Shown: in pieces, positions 45,766-56,647 of the stretch | Numbering within the stretch: the first letter of the stretch is position 1 | How the letters are laid out: every line of letters begins with the position of its first letter | Assembly: GCA_947359465.1 (NCBI GenBank) | Contig: OX375872.1 | Coordinates: 14,977,018 to 15,041,017, forward strand | Length of the DNA: 64,000 bases | Reading direction: 5' to 3' | Source of the DNA: Metellina segmentata | Lineage: Eukaryota > Arthropoda > Arachnida > Araneae > Tetragnathidae | Notes under the pieces: model-generated | What the model saw: only the letters and a program-made list of their open reading frames with translations | Told to the model about the DNA's origin: nothing | The model's database searches: none | Position numbers and translations under genes: made by a program

Positions 45766-46091
45766 GGCCGACAAACCGGCATAGTGGTTAAGGTTTTAGC
45801 ATCTAGATCGGAAGGTTCCGGGTCCGGGCATGGATGTTTGTAAGCGTATGGTGTATAGGCGGCTGGTGCACCTTAAATCTGTCGTGGCCGAAAGTTCTCA
45901 CGTTGGGTTGGTGTGGAAGTTCGGAGAGTGGGGTGACAGCTCAGGTGTTGCTTCGTCATCTGACCGTGTTTCAAAATTACGAGGTGTTGTCCTCGAATCT
46001 TTCCCTTAAGGGACTGATCCCGGAACGTCGTCAATAGCCCGTTGAGTTGCTCTAGTACGATGTTAACTAAAATTACCAACACCATTACCAT
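45766..46091 (+). repeat. tRNA-derived SINE, copy S2 (full length)
   Basis: Begins GGCCGACAAACCGGCATAG and carries the A-box region ATAGTGGTTAAGG and a degenerate B-box (GGTTCCGGGTCCGGG). The body is the same as S1 and it ends in ATTACCAACACCATTACC, a short ACC(A)ATT tail repeat. Intact Pol III promoter spacing but a damaged B-box. Confidence 0.8.
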
Positions 46092-46189
46092 CTTGAAAGT
46101 TGGCTTCTAAAGGTAATATAGCTAGCTAAATACCAGTCCCGTGCTTTGCTTTGGAGTACTCCGAGATCGTTACAGAAAATTGCTTTTAT

Positions 46190-46990
46190 GTAAGAAATAG
46201 TAATGAACTTGTTCAATATTTACAAGCGAAATTTTTTAAAATCTCTATTAAAAAAATGTTACCGCCGCAGGATTGAAAACTTGCGTTTTTCGCTCGATTC
46301 TTAGACGGTTTCCCGAGAAAGTATTGATCAGAAACTTAGCAAATTCAAATGGTTTGTTCAAAATTGTACAGGGAACAAGACAATGAAGATTTTTTTCGAT
46401 GCGGCTATTAGTTTAGGGTTTATTAAGTGTCAAAATTGAAAATGCGAAGTCGTGATTTTTTTTGTAGAGTAACTCTTAACGTAAATTTTTGCAGATCGTC
46501 GAGTTTTTTAAGAAATTTAAATTTGGTTCCCGATAGTATTTTTTTGAAATTCGGGAAAAATCGGGATATTTTTGTTATTTTTTTAAAAAACTGTCATAAC
46601 TATATCTTATTACTATTAGTTTTTAAATTTGAAAATATCCCAGTATACCTTAAAATGCACTCTTTCTTACGATACAATTATTTTTAAAATTGGTTAATAA
46701 ATAAATTCGATGCCATCAAAAGTTGGTCATACAAATTTCGGAATATTGGGATATTTTCGCTATTTTTTGTTAAAACTGTCATATCTAAAGATTAATATAT
46801 ATATTTTTTTATTTGAAAACATCACTGAATACCTTAGATTGTACTCTTTCTTAAGGTTCAGTTATTTTTGAAATTGGTTAATAAATAAAGTCGATGGAAT
46901 TAAAATTTGGTCATACAATTTTCGGAACTTTTAGATCGTAATTTCCGGTTGGTGACACAAATTTCGCATTATTTTTTTCACGGAGCATGT
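46190..46990 (+). repeat. Repeat family R2, copy 2 (inverted relative to copy 1)
   Basis: Starts near CCGCCGCAGGATTGAAAAC, then TTGTACAGGGAACAAG, GCGGCTATTAGTTTAGGG, and two tandem units marked by AATTGGTTAATAAATAAA at about 46688 and 46871 (183 bp apart). The order is the reverse complement of 16470-18145. Confidence 0.6.
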
Positions 46991-47368
46991 TCCTCACCAA
47001 AATGAAGGTTATATTTTTGACTATTGGGTTTGCCAGATATCAAATTTATCGAAGCAACAATTGCCATAAAGACGATTTTTTTAGTTGGCAAGGAAAGGGC
47101 TTGCTTTTTTCACTGTTCTCAGACGCTTTACCTAGAAAGTACAGTTCATAATGTTACGAGACAGTTTCGTCGCTAGCTGTTTGAACGCCCATGTGCAATA
47201 ACGATTATGCCGCCTCCGTTTAACTACGACTACCTACGCTGAGCTTGCCAGAAAAGCTCTTTAATGTTGTCTCATAAGGGTGTGAAAAAAGAAAAAATAC
47301 TTTACAAAGAAAAACTAGTTATTTTTCTTTACTTAGTTTTGTTCACTGAAGTGTAAAACCATATAAAT

Positions 47369-47550
47369 TTGGTAATTTTAGTTAACGTCGTACTAGAGCA
47401 ACACAACGGGCTATTGACGACGGTCCGGAACCAGTTTCTTAAGGGAAAGATCCGAGGACAACACCTCGTAATTTTGAACCACGGTCAGATGACGAAGCAA
47501 CACCTGAGCTGGCACCTCACTCTCCAAACTACCACGCCAACCCAACGTGA
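47369..47550 (-). repeat. SINE copy S3, 5'-truncated, exact 15-bp duplication
   Basis: Contains only the body and tail of the SINE family (GTTGGGTTGGCGTGGTAG to TACGACGTTAACTAAA). TAAAACCATATAAAT flanks both sides (47354-47368 and 47551-47565). A long exact duplication and 5' truncation show LINE-driven target-primed insertion. Confidence 0.85.
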
Positions 47551-47615
47551 TAAAACCATATAAATATTTATCTACAGAAATTGAACTTTTCTTGCCTTTA
47601 TGTTTGCGAAATCTG

Positions 47616-48965
47616 CTATCAATTTTCTTGTATCCAAGCTAAGATTTCATGTTCAATTGAAACTATAGCTAAATTACTTAATCTTTGCTGGTGCATTGTT
47701 GATCTCAAAAAGTTTTTTATAATTTTTAACTTTGAAAAGGATTTTTCACCAGATGCAACTGAAATCGGCAATGTAAGTAATATTCTTAGCGCTATTGTTG
47801 TGTTCGGAAATATTGAAATTAAGTCATTAGTAAAAATATATTGTAATAGGGTTTGTGGATCACTAGAATGGTTTTCTGGAAAATGCAACTTTAGAGCATT
47901 GATTTCATTTAACAAATCAATACCGCGTCAATGTCTGTTTCACTACTTGAATCGTCTTTAAGCTTCAGATTTAAATCTTTACAATGTTTCATTAATTAAT
48001 CGTAGGAGTAATTAAATAAGTTATTGCTGAATTTGCCAAAACGTCTGTAAATGTTTTTAACTCCTCAAATCTATCTAAGCTAATGTCTGATCAAGGATTC
48101 TGAAAAAAACTATACTTTGTATTTTTGATTTTGGAGTCTAGCAAAACTTCATCGCTATGTTCATATTGAAATTGTGTTGGTTTTCTTCTTGGACGAATTG
48201 TTTATTGGTTGGAAATCTGTTTCTACATTGAGTTCGTGAGCCACATTGGTAGCTTCTTCTAACACCCTTTCAAAGTGTTCATCCGTACGATATTCTGTGA
48301 ATGTATCCGTTGGGTTGGAGTGGAAGTTTGGAGAGTGGGGTGCCAGCTCAGGTTTTGCTTCGTCATCTGACCGTGGTTCAAAATTACGTGGTGTAGTTCT
48401 CGGATCTTTCCCGTAAGAAACTGGTCCCGGACCGTCGTCAATAGCCCGTTGTGTTGCTCTAGTATGACGTTAACCAAAATTACCATTACCATCTGTGAAC
48501 TTATCAATCAACTTATTTAACAAATTTATGCAGATTTGAGTATTTATTGTGGGGCTTTGCATCATTTTACTCAAAGCATTAATTTCGTTTAGAATATCGA
48601 ACCAAATTACAACCTAGCAATTAAATCCATAATTTTGAATGTGCAAAGCAAGCGAATGAGCTTTGTGAGATGTAGTACAATCCCATTCCGACGAATTATC
48701 AGATATTTCCAGCTACGAATCAAATATTTTTCGAGGTGATACCGTAATGGTTTGACTGTATCGATTCTGCTAGACCATTGCGTGGCACTTAAAGCTTTTA
48801 ATTTGAAATCTGATAAATGTTTGCAAATTATCGACCACCTTTTTGCAGACAATGAAAAGAAATTTTTTTAAATTATATTTAAAAAAATTCAGTTTCGTAC
48901 GTAATATTTGCTGCATCTTTGACTACCAAATTGAGACTGAGCCCAGCATGGAAAATAAAATTCGC
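47616..48965 (-). pseudogene. hAT transposase (ZMYM1-like), split by a SINE
   Basis: On the minus strand, from about 48960: a SLNLVVKDAANITYETEFF block (CHSLNL-VV-DAA in family members), then RWSIICKHLSDFKLKALSAT and QWSSRIDTVKPLRY. After an interval holding SINE S4 comes the C-terminal dimerisation domain at 47915-47619: TIALRILLTLPISVASGEKS then FSKLKIIKNFLRSTM. It is the same transposase class as 213-1184 but a distinct copy. Frameshifts and the SINE make it dead; the N-terminus is absent. Confidence 0.8.
48308..48491 (+). repeat. SINE copy S4 inserted in the hAT pseudogene
   Basis: Body and tail only (GTTGGGTTGGAGTGGAAG to ACGTTAACCAAAATTACC). The flanks TCTGTGAATGTATC (48294) and TCTGTGAACTTATC (48492) are a 14-bp duplication with two mismatches, so it is 5'-truncated and older than S3. 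Confidence 0.8.
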
Positions 48966-48984
48966 CACTACTGATTTCCAAAAT

Positions 48985-49135
48985 GCCGACCAACGGTATA
49001 GTGGTTAAGGTGTTAGCCTCTAGATCGGAAGGTCCCCGGTTCGAATCCGGGTTCGGGCATGGATGTTTGTAAGCGTATACCAGCTCAGGTGTTGCTTCGT
49101 CATCTGAACTTGGTTCAAAATTACGAAGTAATTGT
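48985..49135 (+). repeat. SINE copy S5 with the best-preserved tRNA head
   Basis: The head reads GGTATAGTGGTTAAGG (A-box region) and GGTTCGAATCC (perfect B-box) at about 49039. After GTAAGCGTAT the middle of the SINE is deleted and the body resumes at CAGCTCAGGTGTTGCTTCG, ending at TTACGAAGTA without the tail. Not a tRNA gene: it lacks an acceptor stem. Confidence 0.75.
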
Positions 49136-49368
49136 TAGGGGCAATGATGGCCCTCCCACTGGGTGCTCCTTCACAAGTGGCCATCACTTACGGCCTTGTA
49201 GTGGCCAATGACTTCGGTCAAATGTGCCCCCCCGCCATTAGAAAAAAAAAAAAAAATTCCAAAATTTTGTTTGCAATCCATTGTGTTTTCCATTGCGCTC
49301 CGGAGATTTTTTTTTCTTTTTCCGCGGTTCCTAAAATATTTTTGGAAACGGTAAGCATTTTTAAAACA

Positions 49369-49663
49369 ACTAGGGGGCTCCGTCCCCTGTTCGCTTCCGC
49401 TCGAGTAAAATCAATATTATACGATTTAATAAGATAGTTTGGTTGCAAAAGTTACTCTGCAAAAGTTAGTTTTGGTTTGCGAACCAAAGCAAACTGTGTC
49501 TGCAAAATGAGTGTTGGTTTGAAAAGCAAACCAAATGAGATTGCTTGCGTAGGCGAGCAGGGGGTGGAGGTTTCGCCGTTGCAGGAGATTGTGTCTGCGA
49601 AAAGAGTTTTGGTTTGCGAAGCAACCAATCCCCGGGGGTTGGCGAGCAGGGGGCTCCGCCTCC
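49369..49663. mobile_element. Helitron-like H2 ends facing outward (copies 2 and 3)
   Basis: At 49369 the minus strand ends GGGGACGGAGCCCCCTAG before T. At about 49640-49663 the plus strand has GGCGAGCAGGGGGCTCC then GCCTCCTA. Between them are repeated TTTGGTTTGCGAAGC blocks. Two 3' ends back to back suggest a composite of two truncated copies. Confidence 0.5.
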
Positions 49664-51946
49664 TAAAGCCGCGTCCACACCGGAGAAGCAGAGCAAAACA
49701 TGGATGATTGATTAACCCCGGAGACAGGTTTGATTGGCAGCTCGTTCAGTGTAGACGGTGAACGAACATTTTGAGCACGAGCAAAATGATCCGCTTCTTG
49801 TCGGTACATCAAAGGAAAGCAAGTGCTCGTGCTCGCTCTATTTGGACGGCGTTTTTTCGTTCCCTTGCTCGACGTGCAATCAATCACCGGGGTCATCGTT
49901 AAGAAACGGGTCGGGGATCGGAACATAGAAATATTTATATATCTTCGGATTTTAAAGTGATACTATTATTTAAGTAGTCTATTTGTAAGCATTGTGTGTT
50001 TTGCTATACATAGTTGACGATTAAAACTCAGTTGTGAAAATGTAATCGGCCCATATTAGTGTCAAAATTGATGTGTTCATCCATTTGTATTTAGATGGTC
50101 TATATTAGTGGTCTTGGGGAACTTTGCACGTCTAAATATCTGCTATTATAAAATGAAATGTCCGACCTCCACTACGCAATGTCCGGACGAATCTATTGCA
50201 CTTACAATAATGAAATTTGGCACACGGGTAGTCCGAAGTTTTTGCAATTTTTGTGTCCAGCTTGAATTTTAAAATTCCATCTAAAACATTTAAAAAATAA
50301 TTTATTGGAATTTAATTATTATTGTGTTCTTTGGAATAACAGTTGCATAAAAAGTTAGCAGATTCTAAATGTATTTTTTCCGCTTCTGTTTTCATTTTGC
50401 GGAGAAAGATTTGTCACCAGACTAAAAAAACAAATAAAGTTTAAACTTTAGTTAAGTAGTTTTTTTTTTATCTCATTGATCGTAAAAGATAGAGTACAAT
50501 TTTCAAAGGATTTGAAATCTGCGGAAAATTTCACATTAGATCTATACCTAAAAATATGATTTTCCATAAATGAATAATTTTAAATTGAAACTCATATTTT
50601 TTCCAACACAAACGCCACTTTCTGTGAAGAATGACTTTCGTTTGATTCGAGATATCACAGATTTCATTTCCTACGCTCAAACCATTTCTCAGCGAAGAAA
50701 AGCAAAACAAATAAAAAAACATATTGACTGGCATTGTTAAGTACTTTTTTGTAAAATCGGGATCGTTAAAGACAGATGAAAATTTCAACAGATGTGAAAT
50801 CTGAATAAAATCTAAACCCCTAAATCTCTACCTTCCATTTGATTTTGTTTTAATAAATAATTTTTCAATTAATATTTATATTTTCGCAAGAGATTGTGAC
50901 GTCACGCCGATTGGATCTCTTCGCAATTCGAATTTGGCAATGACGAGGTCATTACGGCGTTGCCCGAGGTGTTTGTTTGCGAAGCAAATCATAGTTCATA
51001 ATATTCATAATTTAGTTTGTGAAGCAAATCAAATTAGAATTTGCTGTTTAGAATTTGCAAATTAGAATTTCCAAAAGGCTACGAATTTCCATTTCGTTTG
51101 TGAGGCAAACCAATGCCATGATTGCTGTTATCCAATAGGCTTCGCAAACCAAATGGGAATTCTTAGCAATCACCACGCAGTGGCTAGTTTAAGAAATATA
51201 AGAGGTGGATATTTAAAATGTATTTAAACTTTTTTGCAATTCAACAAAATTTAAAATTGTTGCACTGCAATATTAATACGTTTTACCGAAAAATGCCGAA
51301 TTGAAAGAGACTTTCAATATGTTGGAACATATGAGTGAAATATTCAGTAAGAAATTTTTATTTTGTAGGGGAAATAATCTGCTAATATCAATTTTGCAAG
51401 TATGTATATATATATTAATAAAGAGGTTGCCTCAGCCGCCGTCGCAGGATTGAAAATACGGTTTGTTCAAAATTGTACAGGGTTAACGATGAAGTGGATT
51501 ATTTTCCGAGGCGGCTATTAGTTTAGGGTTTATCAAGTGTCCCAGTAGGAAAAGCGTAATTTCTACTGCGTGTGAGCAAAAGACATACATTTTCAGTCTT
51601 TTGGCTCCTGAGAATATTTTCCATCACGGGTGTCACCAAATGTCGCCTTTTTTGGAAACTTTTCTTCCTATTTCTCTTTAATAAATCTTTAATGATAATA
51701 TACGCTGCACTCGCGACTATGCGCCGACTTCGTAAAGAACGGGACCTTAAAACAATTTGCTTCAAACAATAAGTTTGCAGTTTAACTTCAACACACAACC
51801 AACCAGATTGATCGCGAGCACATGGAACATTTTGTGTCCGAGCTGTCAAACCAGAAAAACCAGAGAGATTGATTCACCAAACCTGTCTCCGGGGTTAATC
51901 AATCATCCATGTTTTGCTCTGCTTCTCCGGTGTGGACGCGGCTTTA
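49664..51946. mobile_element. DNA transposon-like element with perfect 69-bp inverted repeats
   Basis: 49664-49732 and 51878-51946 are exact reverse complements over 69 bases. Ends start TAAAGCCGCGTCCACACCGG and continue AGCAGAGCAAAACATGG. Subterminal copies of the GTCCACAC/TGGACGGCG theme follow. The interior holds Helitron-like copy D (50139-51187) and an R2 end fragment (about 51440-51540). A minus frame at 51523-51849 has a basic patch (LKRNRKKSFQKRRH) that faintly recalls Harbinger accessory proteins; I do not rely on it. No clear target duplication: TCC on the left, TAC on the right. Confidence 0.75.
50139..51187 (+). mobile_element. Helitron-like element H1, copy D (complete)
   Basis: Starts TCTGCTATTATAAAATGAAA after an A and ends CACCACGCAGTGGCTAG before a T. 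It meets all Helitron end rules: A|TC, hairpin CCAC-GCA-GTGG, CTAG|T. 1.05 kb, non-coding. It lies inside the 69-bp-TIR element. Confidence 0.7.
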
Positions 51947-51959
51947 TACTATAAAAGAA

Positions 51960-52400
51960 AATGGTAATTGCGCGCCGGTCGGATTTTTCCCCCCATGCGA
52001 TGACATTTCTTATGCTATAGGTCTGGTGGGTATTATGACGACTTTAAATATTATGTGATCAATCCCTAGACGTGCCGCCCGCTTACGGCGGGCCTGTTAC
52101 GAGATTAACACGGTTTATTTAAAATTGTACAGGGAATAAGAGTTTGAGTGGGAAATCACTTGCGAAATCAGTCTTGGTTTGCGGAGCAATCCCCGGGGAT
52201 TGGCGATCGTTAGCAAGCAGGGGACGAAGCCCTCGCTGTGACGTCATGGACCGGAAAGTCAAATCAGGATTAGACGAATTAGGAAGATAGTTTCACCGTC
52301 AAGGAGATTCACTCTGCGAAAGTAACGTTTATTTGTGTAGCAATACCCGGGGGTTGGCGAGCGTAAGAGAGCAGGGGGCGGAGCTCCCCAGTATTTTAAA
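51960..52400 (+). repeat. Mixed repeat remnants: R2 end and two H2 Helitron-like ends
   Basis: An R2 end (TTTAAAATTGTACAGGGAA) lies at about 52115-52137. CCCCGGGGATTGGCGATCG with AGCAGGGGACGAAGCCC lies at about 52190-52235. CCCGGGGGTTGGCGAGCG with GCAGGGGGCGGAGCTCCCC and AG|T lies at 52345-52391. A GC-rich CCGCCCGCTTACGGCGGG hairpin lies near 52076. Confidence 0.5.
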
Positions 52401-52449
52401 TTCACATAAATTTGGTTAGATTTCATTTTATAAAACTTCCTTGAAACTA

Positions 52450-53780
52450 CCACATTTTTCGCTCCCCCCTCTGGTAGCAGTATGAGGCTGTCAGGAGAAC
52501 TTTACTTACATAACTGCCATGGGAGTCATTTAATAAAACGAAGCGTTGCATTCACAAAGAACTTTTAGGTAGAAATAAAAAGATTTAAAAAGCCCATTTT
52601 CATGTCAACAGTATGGAATTTTCAAGAAAGTGCAATTCAATGTCTTTTATATGTGTTAAACGTCCTTTTAATTGCTTTTATTTATTAATGGCAGCGTCGT
52701 TACTGACATATCATGTCTTACTTCAATCCGTAGAATCTATTTTCACATGGATTTCATACCTCTAAACATAAAAACCTTTTTCGTTGACATGGGACCAGAC
52801 TACCTTTTCACCTTGCCATCATGGTACACCACCAGATGATACAAGTATATTACATCAGCAGTCCTAATTTCAGTGGGTGGCTGTGGTGAGGAGGGACATT
52901 TCTGTATGTAGAGGAGGCTATGAGAAATAATCCGTGTAATTTTATTTACATGGGAAATGACAAATAAAACATTAGTCACAAAATAAGAATCAGTTGAAAG
53001 TGTCCCACTCAGCAACAAGATGTAACTGCAAAACAGCTATAAATATTGAAAGTAGAGAAAAAAAGAATCTCAAGAGTACAACTCCTTCCTTATCTTACAA
53101 CCAAACTAAACTTTTGTTCCATATTTCCTTCGAGTGTTTACATTAGAGTCGTAAATCACTGATGTTTAATTTTACTCTTTCCTGTTTACATTACTGTTTC
53201 CTGTATACATATTTTTATCAGTTCATTTGTCTGAAGCAATCCCTTTTATGATATGCATGGGCTTAGGCCAATTTTAGGCTTCTGAGGAGTAGAATTTTTC
53301 AAAAATCTTAGTGCACGTAAACAATATAAGAATCACCATGCAAAATTTCATCTTCCTCGACCTTGTTCTTGAGATAGTGATCAGTCAGTGAGTGGTATTT
53401 GGGATTTTATTTATATAGATTCTGTTTTATTGGTAATTAATTTTTTTAAGGTCATTTCAAATTAACAAAGAAGTCCCACGCCCCTATATCATAACTAGTT
53501 AAAAGACTAAATGGGATTTTCTATTCTCTTGGTATTTCTGTGTAAATGTTTTAAGCTGTTCTTTGATAGCAAGTCAGCATTAAATGTTGAGTGTTGTCTA
53601 AATTAAATTTCTTACAAACTTTCAATACAAACTTAAAAACTGTTTTCTGACACGACTTAAAAACAATTTGTAACATAAGTACTCTGATTAATCTGGTTTA
53701 TCACTACAATGATTTTTAGCTACATGGAGGGAGAAACTAGGATTGGATATTTGAAAAAATAATGGCAGTCATATCAAAGA
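52450..53780. other. Intergenic DNA between repeat island and SUCLG1 3' end
   Basis: Holds the repeat fragment at 53080-53285. A stretch near 53320-53425 (GCAAAATTTCATC, AGTCAGTGAGTG, TTTATATAGATT) looks like the 3' end of a widespread arthropod repeat. No gene seen. Confidence 0.5.
53080..53285 (+). repeat. Fragment related to the interior of the 22149-23647 hAT
   Basis: Shares GTGTTTA, ACTCTTCCTG, TTTACATTACTGTTTCC and TTTTATGATATGCA-like blocks in the same order as 23265-23445. No ends visible. Confidence 0.5.
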
Positions 53781-54126
53781 TTTATTTATTATAAATATAT
53801 AAACTTACAAATGCATTGTACATAAAATACATATAAAAATAGAAATTAAGACTCACAATGAATATTAATATTTTAAAATTATGTTTAACAACATTTAGTA
53901 ATTTAAATGGACACAATAATGTTAGGAATACCATAAATCACTTAAACACTTAAAGAACTGTGTTATACTCTGGTTGAATCACGTTGGAAGACATTATGAT
54001 TGCATTTTCAACAGTGATAAAAAACATGCAGCAATTAAGCTGACCAATGGAACAATTCATAAAATTACAACACATATTTTGCACAATTATTGCTAAGAAA
54101 AGACTTCTCAAGACTGTTTCTGGAAC
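53781..54126 (-). other. SUCLG1: SUCLG1 3' UTR
   Basis: Lies downstream of the stop codon on the minus strand. Two overlapping AATAAA signals (TTTATTTATT on the plus strand, 53781-53790) end it about 340 bp after the stop. Confidence 0.7.
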
Positions 54127-54153
54127 TCAGGCCAGACCTTTTTGTTGCATCAC
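54127..54153 (-). CDS. SUCLG1: SUCLG1 terminal coding exon (27 nt)
   Basis: On the minus strand an acceptor CCCATTTAG is followed by nine codons, VMQQKGLA plus stop TGA. It is in phase 0 with the upstream exon, which ends MGSTILQ. Fly and mammal proteins end in a similar short helix (KEMKRLELV, KEFEKRKML), so length and character fit. The exon was found by reading for an in-phase continuation, so RNA evidence would be needed to be certain. Confidence 0.75.
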   Translation of the reverse strand: MMQQKGLA

Positions 54154-55615
54154 CTAAATGGGAAAAATTATAGCTATTGGTCAAATATTCTCAGTAGAAA
54201 ACAAAATTTTAAAAGCACAATCCCAATTAAAAACTATTTGTTAAATGAAGAAATTTATGGTTTGAAAAAGTAAAGATTACTGAATGCAATTAATAGAACT
54301 ACTGTGTGATACAAACATTGCATTAATAATTTTGCTGAAATCCTTAAGAGTTATTGATTGCATCTAGATATTGCTAAGTTCAAAAACAGTGAATACATCT
54401 GTTAACAGTACATATAAAAGTAGATAAAGATTTATTCAACAAAAATAAGCCAAATAAAAATTGAATTTTTGAGGATTAAAAAAAATGGGTGGGGATTTGT
54501 AAGTAGTTGAAAGTTATGCTAAAAAGAAACAAACCAAATTTTCCCCTACTTATAACTGAAAAAAAAATCATTACGATCTTAGATATTAATCTCTTTGAAC
54601 ACATATAGTAATATTATTTTGTTTGTGAATTTTATACAGGCATGACAAATTAAACATAAAAGCAAACAGAAACCATAATTCTAAATTGCTTCTAGTCTTA
54701 AAATGTAATTCGATAATTTTGCTCTATTTTTCAAATAATTTTGAAAGGCCCTAAACAGTTATCTTACAGAAGCAAGATTTAAGAATTGAGTCCCTCAAGG
54801 AATATCTGTTAATAATGATACCAAAGATATATGGACTGGAGTTTTGGTTTCCTAATAAGTGATCAAGCTAAGATTTTCTAATTGTGATTGCTCTGGAGCA
54901 AATGATGCACAAATAGGTTTTGCTAAATTGAAGTCATTAAGTTGACGGAACACAGAAATGAATTAAATGTTAATTTTTAGAAGTTAGTTAGAAATTTTTT
55001 TTAATACAATGTGTATCACATACTGCAAAAAATATACTAAAATGGACACTACTATGAAACTAAAAATTGTATTATATACAAAAAACACATTCTGATATAT
55101 ACAGACCCACGATTTTTAGGTGATCATTTATTTAGCTCTATGTACTATTTGGATTCTGTTAACATTTTTTCAATCCAGGGTGTCCCGAGTAAACTAGAAG
55201 TTTTATACCACTTAAAAACTCCTAACTTGGGAGTTTAAGACTTTATATTACGTTTAAATAATTACTGACTGTATCATTTTCATTGTAAAAGATTTCTATT
55301 CGAATTATATAAAAATATCTCAAGTGATAGTTTCATCAAAACCTAAAACTGCTTAAAAGCCTCAAACACAGGTTCTTAAACCCAAGTATTTTAGAAACTA
55401 AAAATTTGAAGTCTATTCATAAGTTGAATATTTATTTTTGTAACTGTCAATTTACATTGTGAGTAATAGTTTATACATTGCATTAAGATATAATTTCTTC
55501 AATGTCTCTTGTTATTAGTCTGCAGCTGTCATCAACCACAACGTACAGCCTTGTGCCAATTAGCTAATCAAAACCAAAACAAGCACTTTCTGCGTGACTC
55601 AAGCACCCAGCATGG

Positions 55616-55617
<2 letters not shown>

Positions 55618-55689
<72 letters not shown>
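55618..55689. repeat. (TA)n microsatellite
   Basis: About 36 uninterrupted TA dinucleotides, bounded by GGTC and CATGAGG. Likely polymorphic in length and prone to cruciform formation. Confidence 0.97.
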
Positions 55690-55691
<2 letters not shown>

Positions 55692-56647
55692 TGAGGTTGT
55701 ATGTAATTGAAAATAAAGTTGCTAGGTTTCAAATTTTTCTTTTAAATACATGATCAAACTCAATAACTTAAAAGACCCTGACAAGTCTATGGGCTTGACA
55801 CAACAAAATACAATAGTATACACTTACTTCTCTCTTTAAGATGTTAAAATTATCTTGTTCAATTCTATAGCTTACAAGAATTACAAAAAAAAAAAAAAAA
55901 AGGAATAAAACGCATAGAAAATAAAAAAAATTGAGAGTTCAGACAATAAAAAGAGTTGACTTGTTACCAATGCAATACTTATTTTAGTTGGCCTGAATTG
56001 CTGCAATTTCTAAATTGTTTTTGCCATTCATCAATAGCAGTAATTTGATTAATCTGACTGGCTTTCTGTTTCTAAAACGGAATCAAAGTTCAGTAATCCT
56101 CTAACTTTTCATTGTTTAAAGTTCAATTAAAGTAATTTTTTCTTAAACACATAGTTTTGCATGCTTCTTAAAACACAGCATTATTAAGAAATTATCATTC
56201 TGTGTTTACAGAAAGATCTTTTATAAAACCTAAATACTCATCCACTACAAGGTGAGAAATGATAGCATTGGTTTTGCAATATTTTATTGTTAACTTCTTT
56301 GTTTCCTGTTTCATAAATAATATAATTAATCTTCTTTTCTACAGAAACGATGACTCATCTCTTTAGAGACAAAACATAGATGATACTAAGCTATGATTGG
56401 ATAATATTTTTAAGCCTAACAGGAAAAACAAATTTTAATAAATATTTACTATGAAACAGTACATTATTCTACTCACCTGGGCTATAACTTTTAGAGGTAC
56501 GAGACCACAATGAAAGCATTTTACAAAGAAATAAAAATATTATGCATTAAATAGCATTAATACAGTATTTACAATAAGTTTTAATAGCAACACTAATAGT
56601 GATAAGAAAGAAAATTTTAAAATAAAATAATTCTACATTGAAATATA

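Noticed and set aside
48985..49060. tRNA gene with a perfect B-box
   Set aside because: The body continues into the SINE consensus shared with five other copies and no acceptor stem pairs, so it is a SINE head.
49132..49437. Open frame of about 100 codons after SINE S5
   Set aside because: It runs through poly-A and Helitron-like ends and has no domain or homologous motif.
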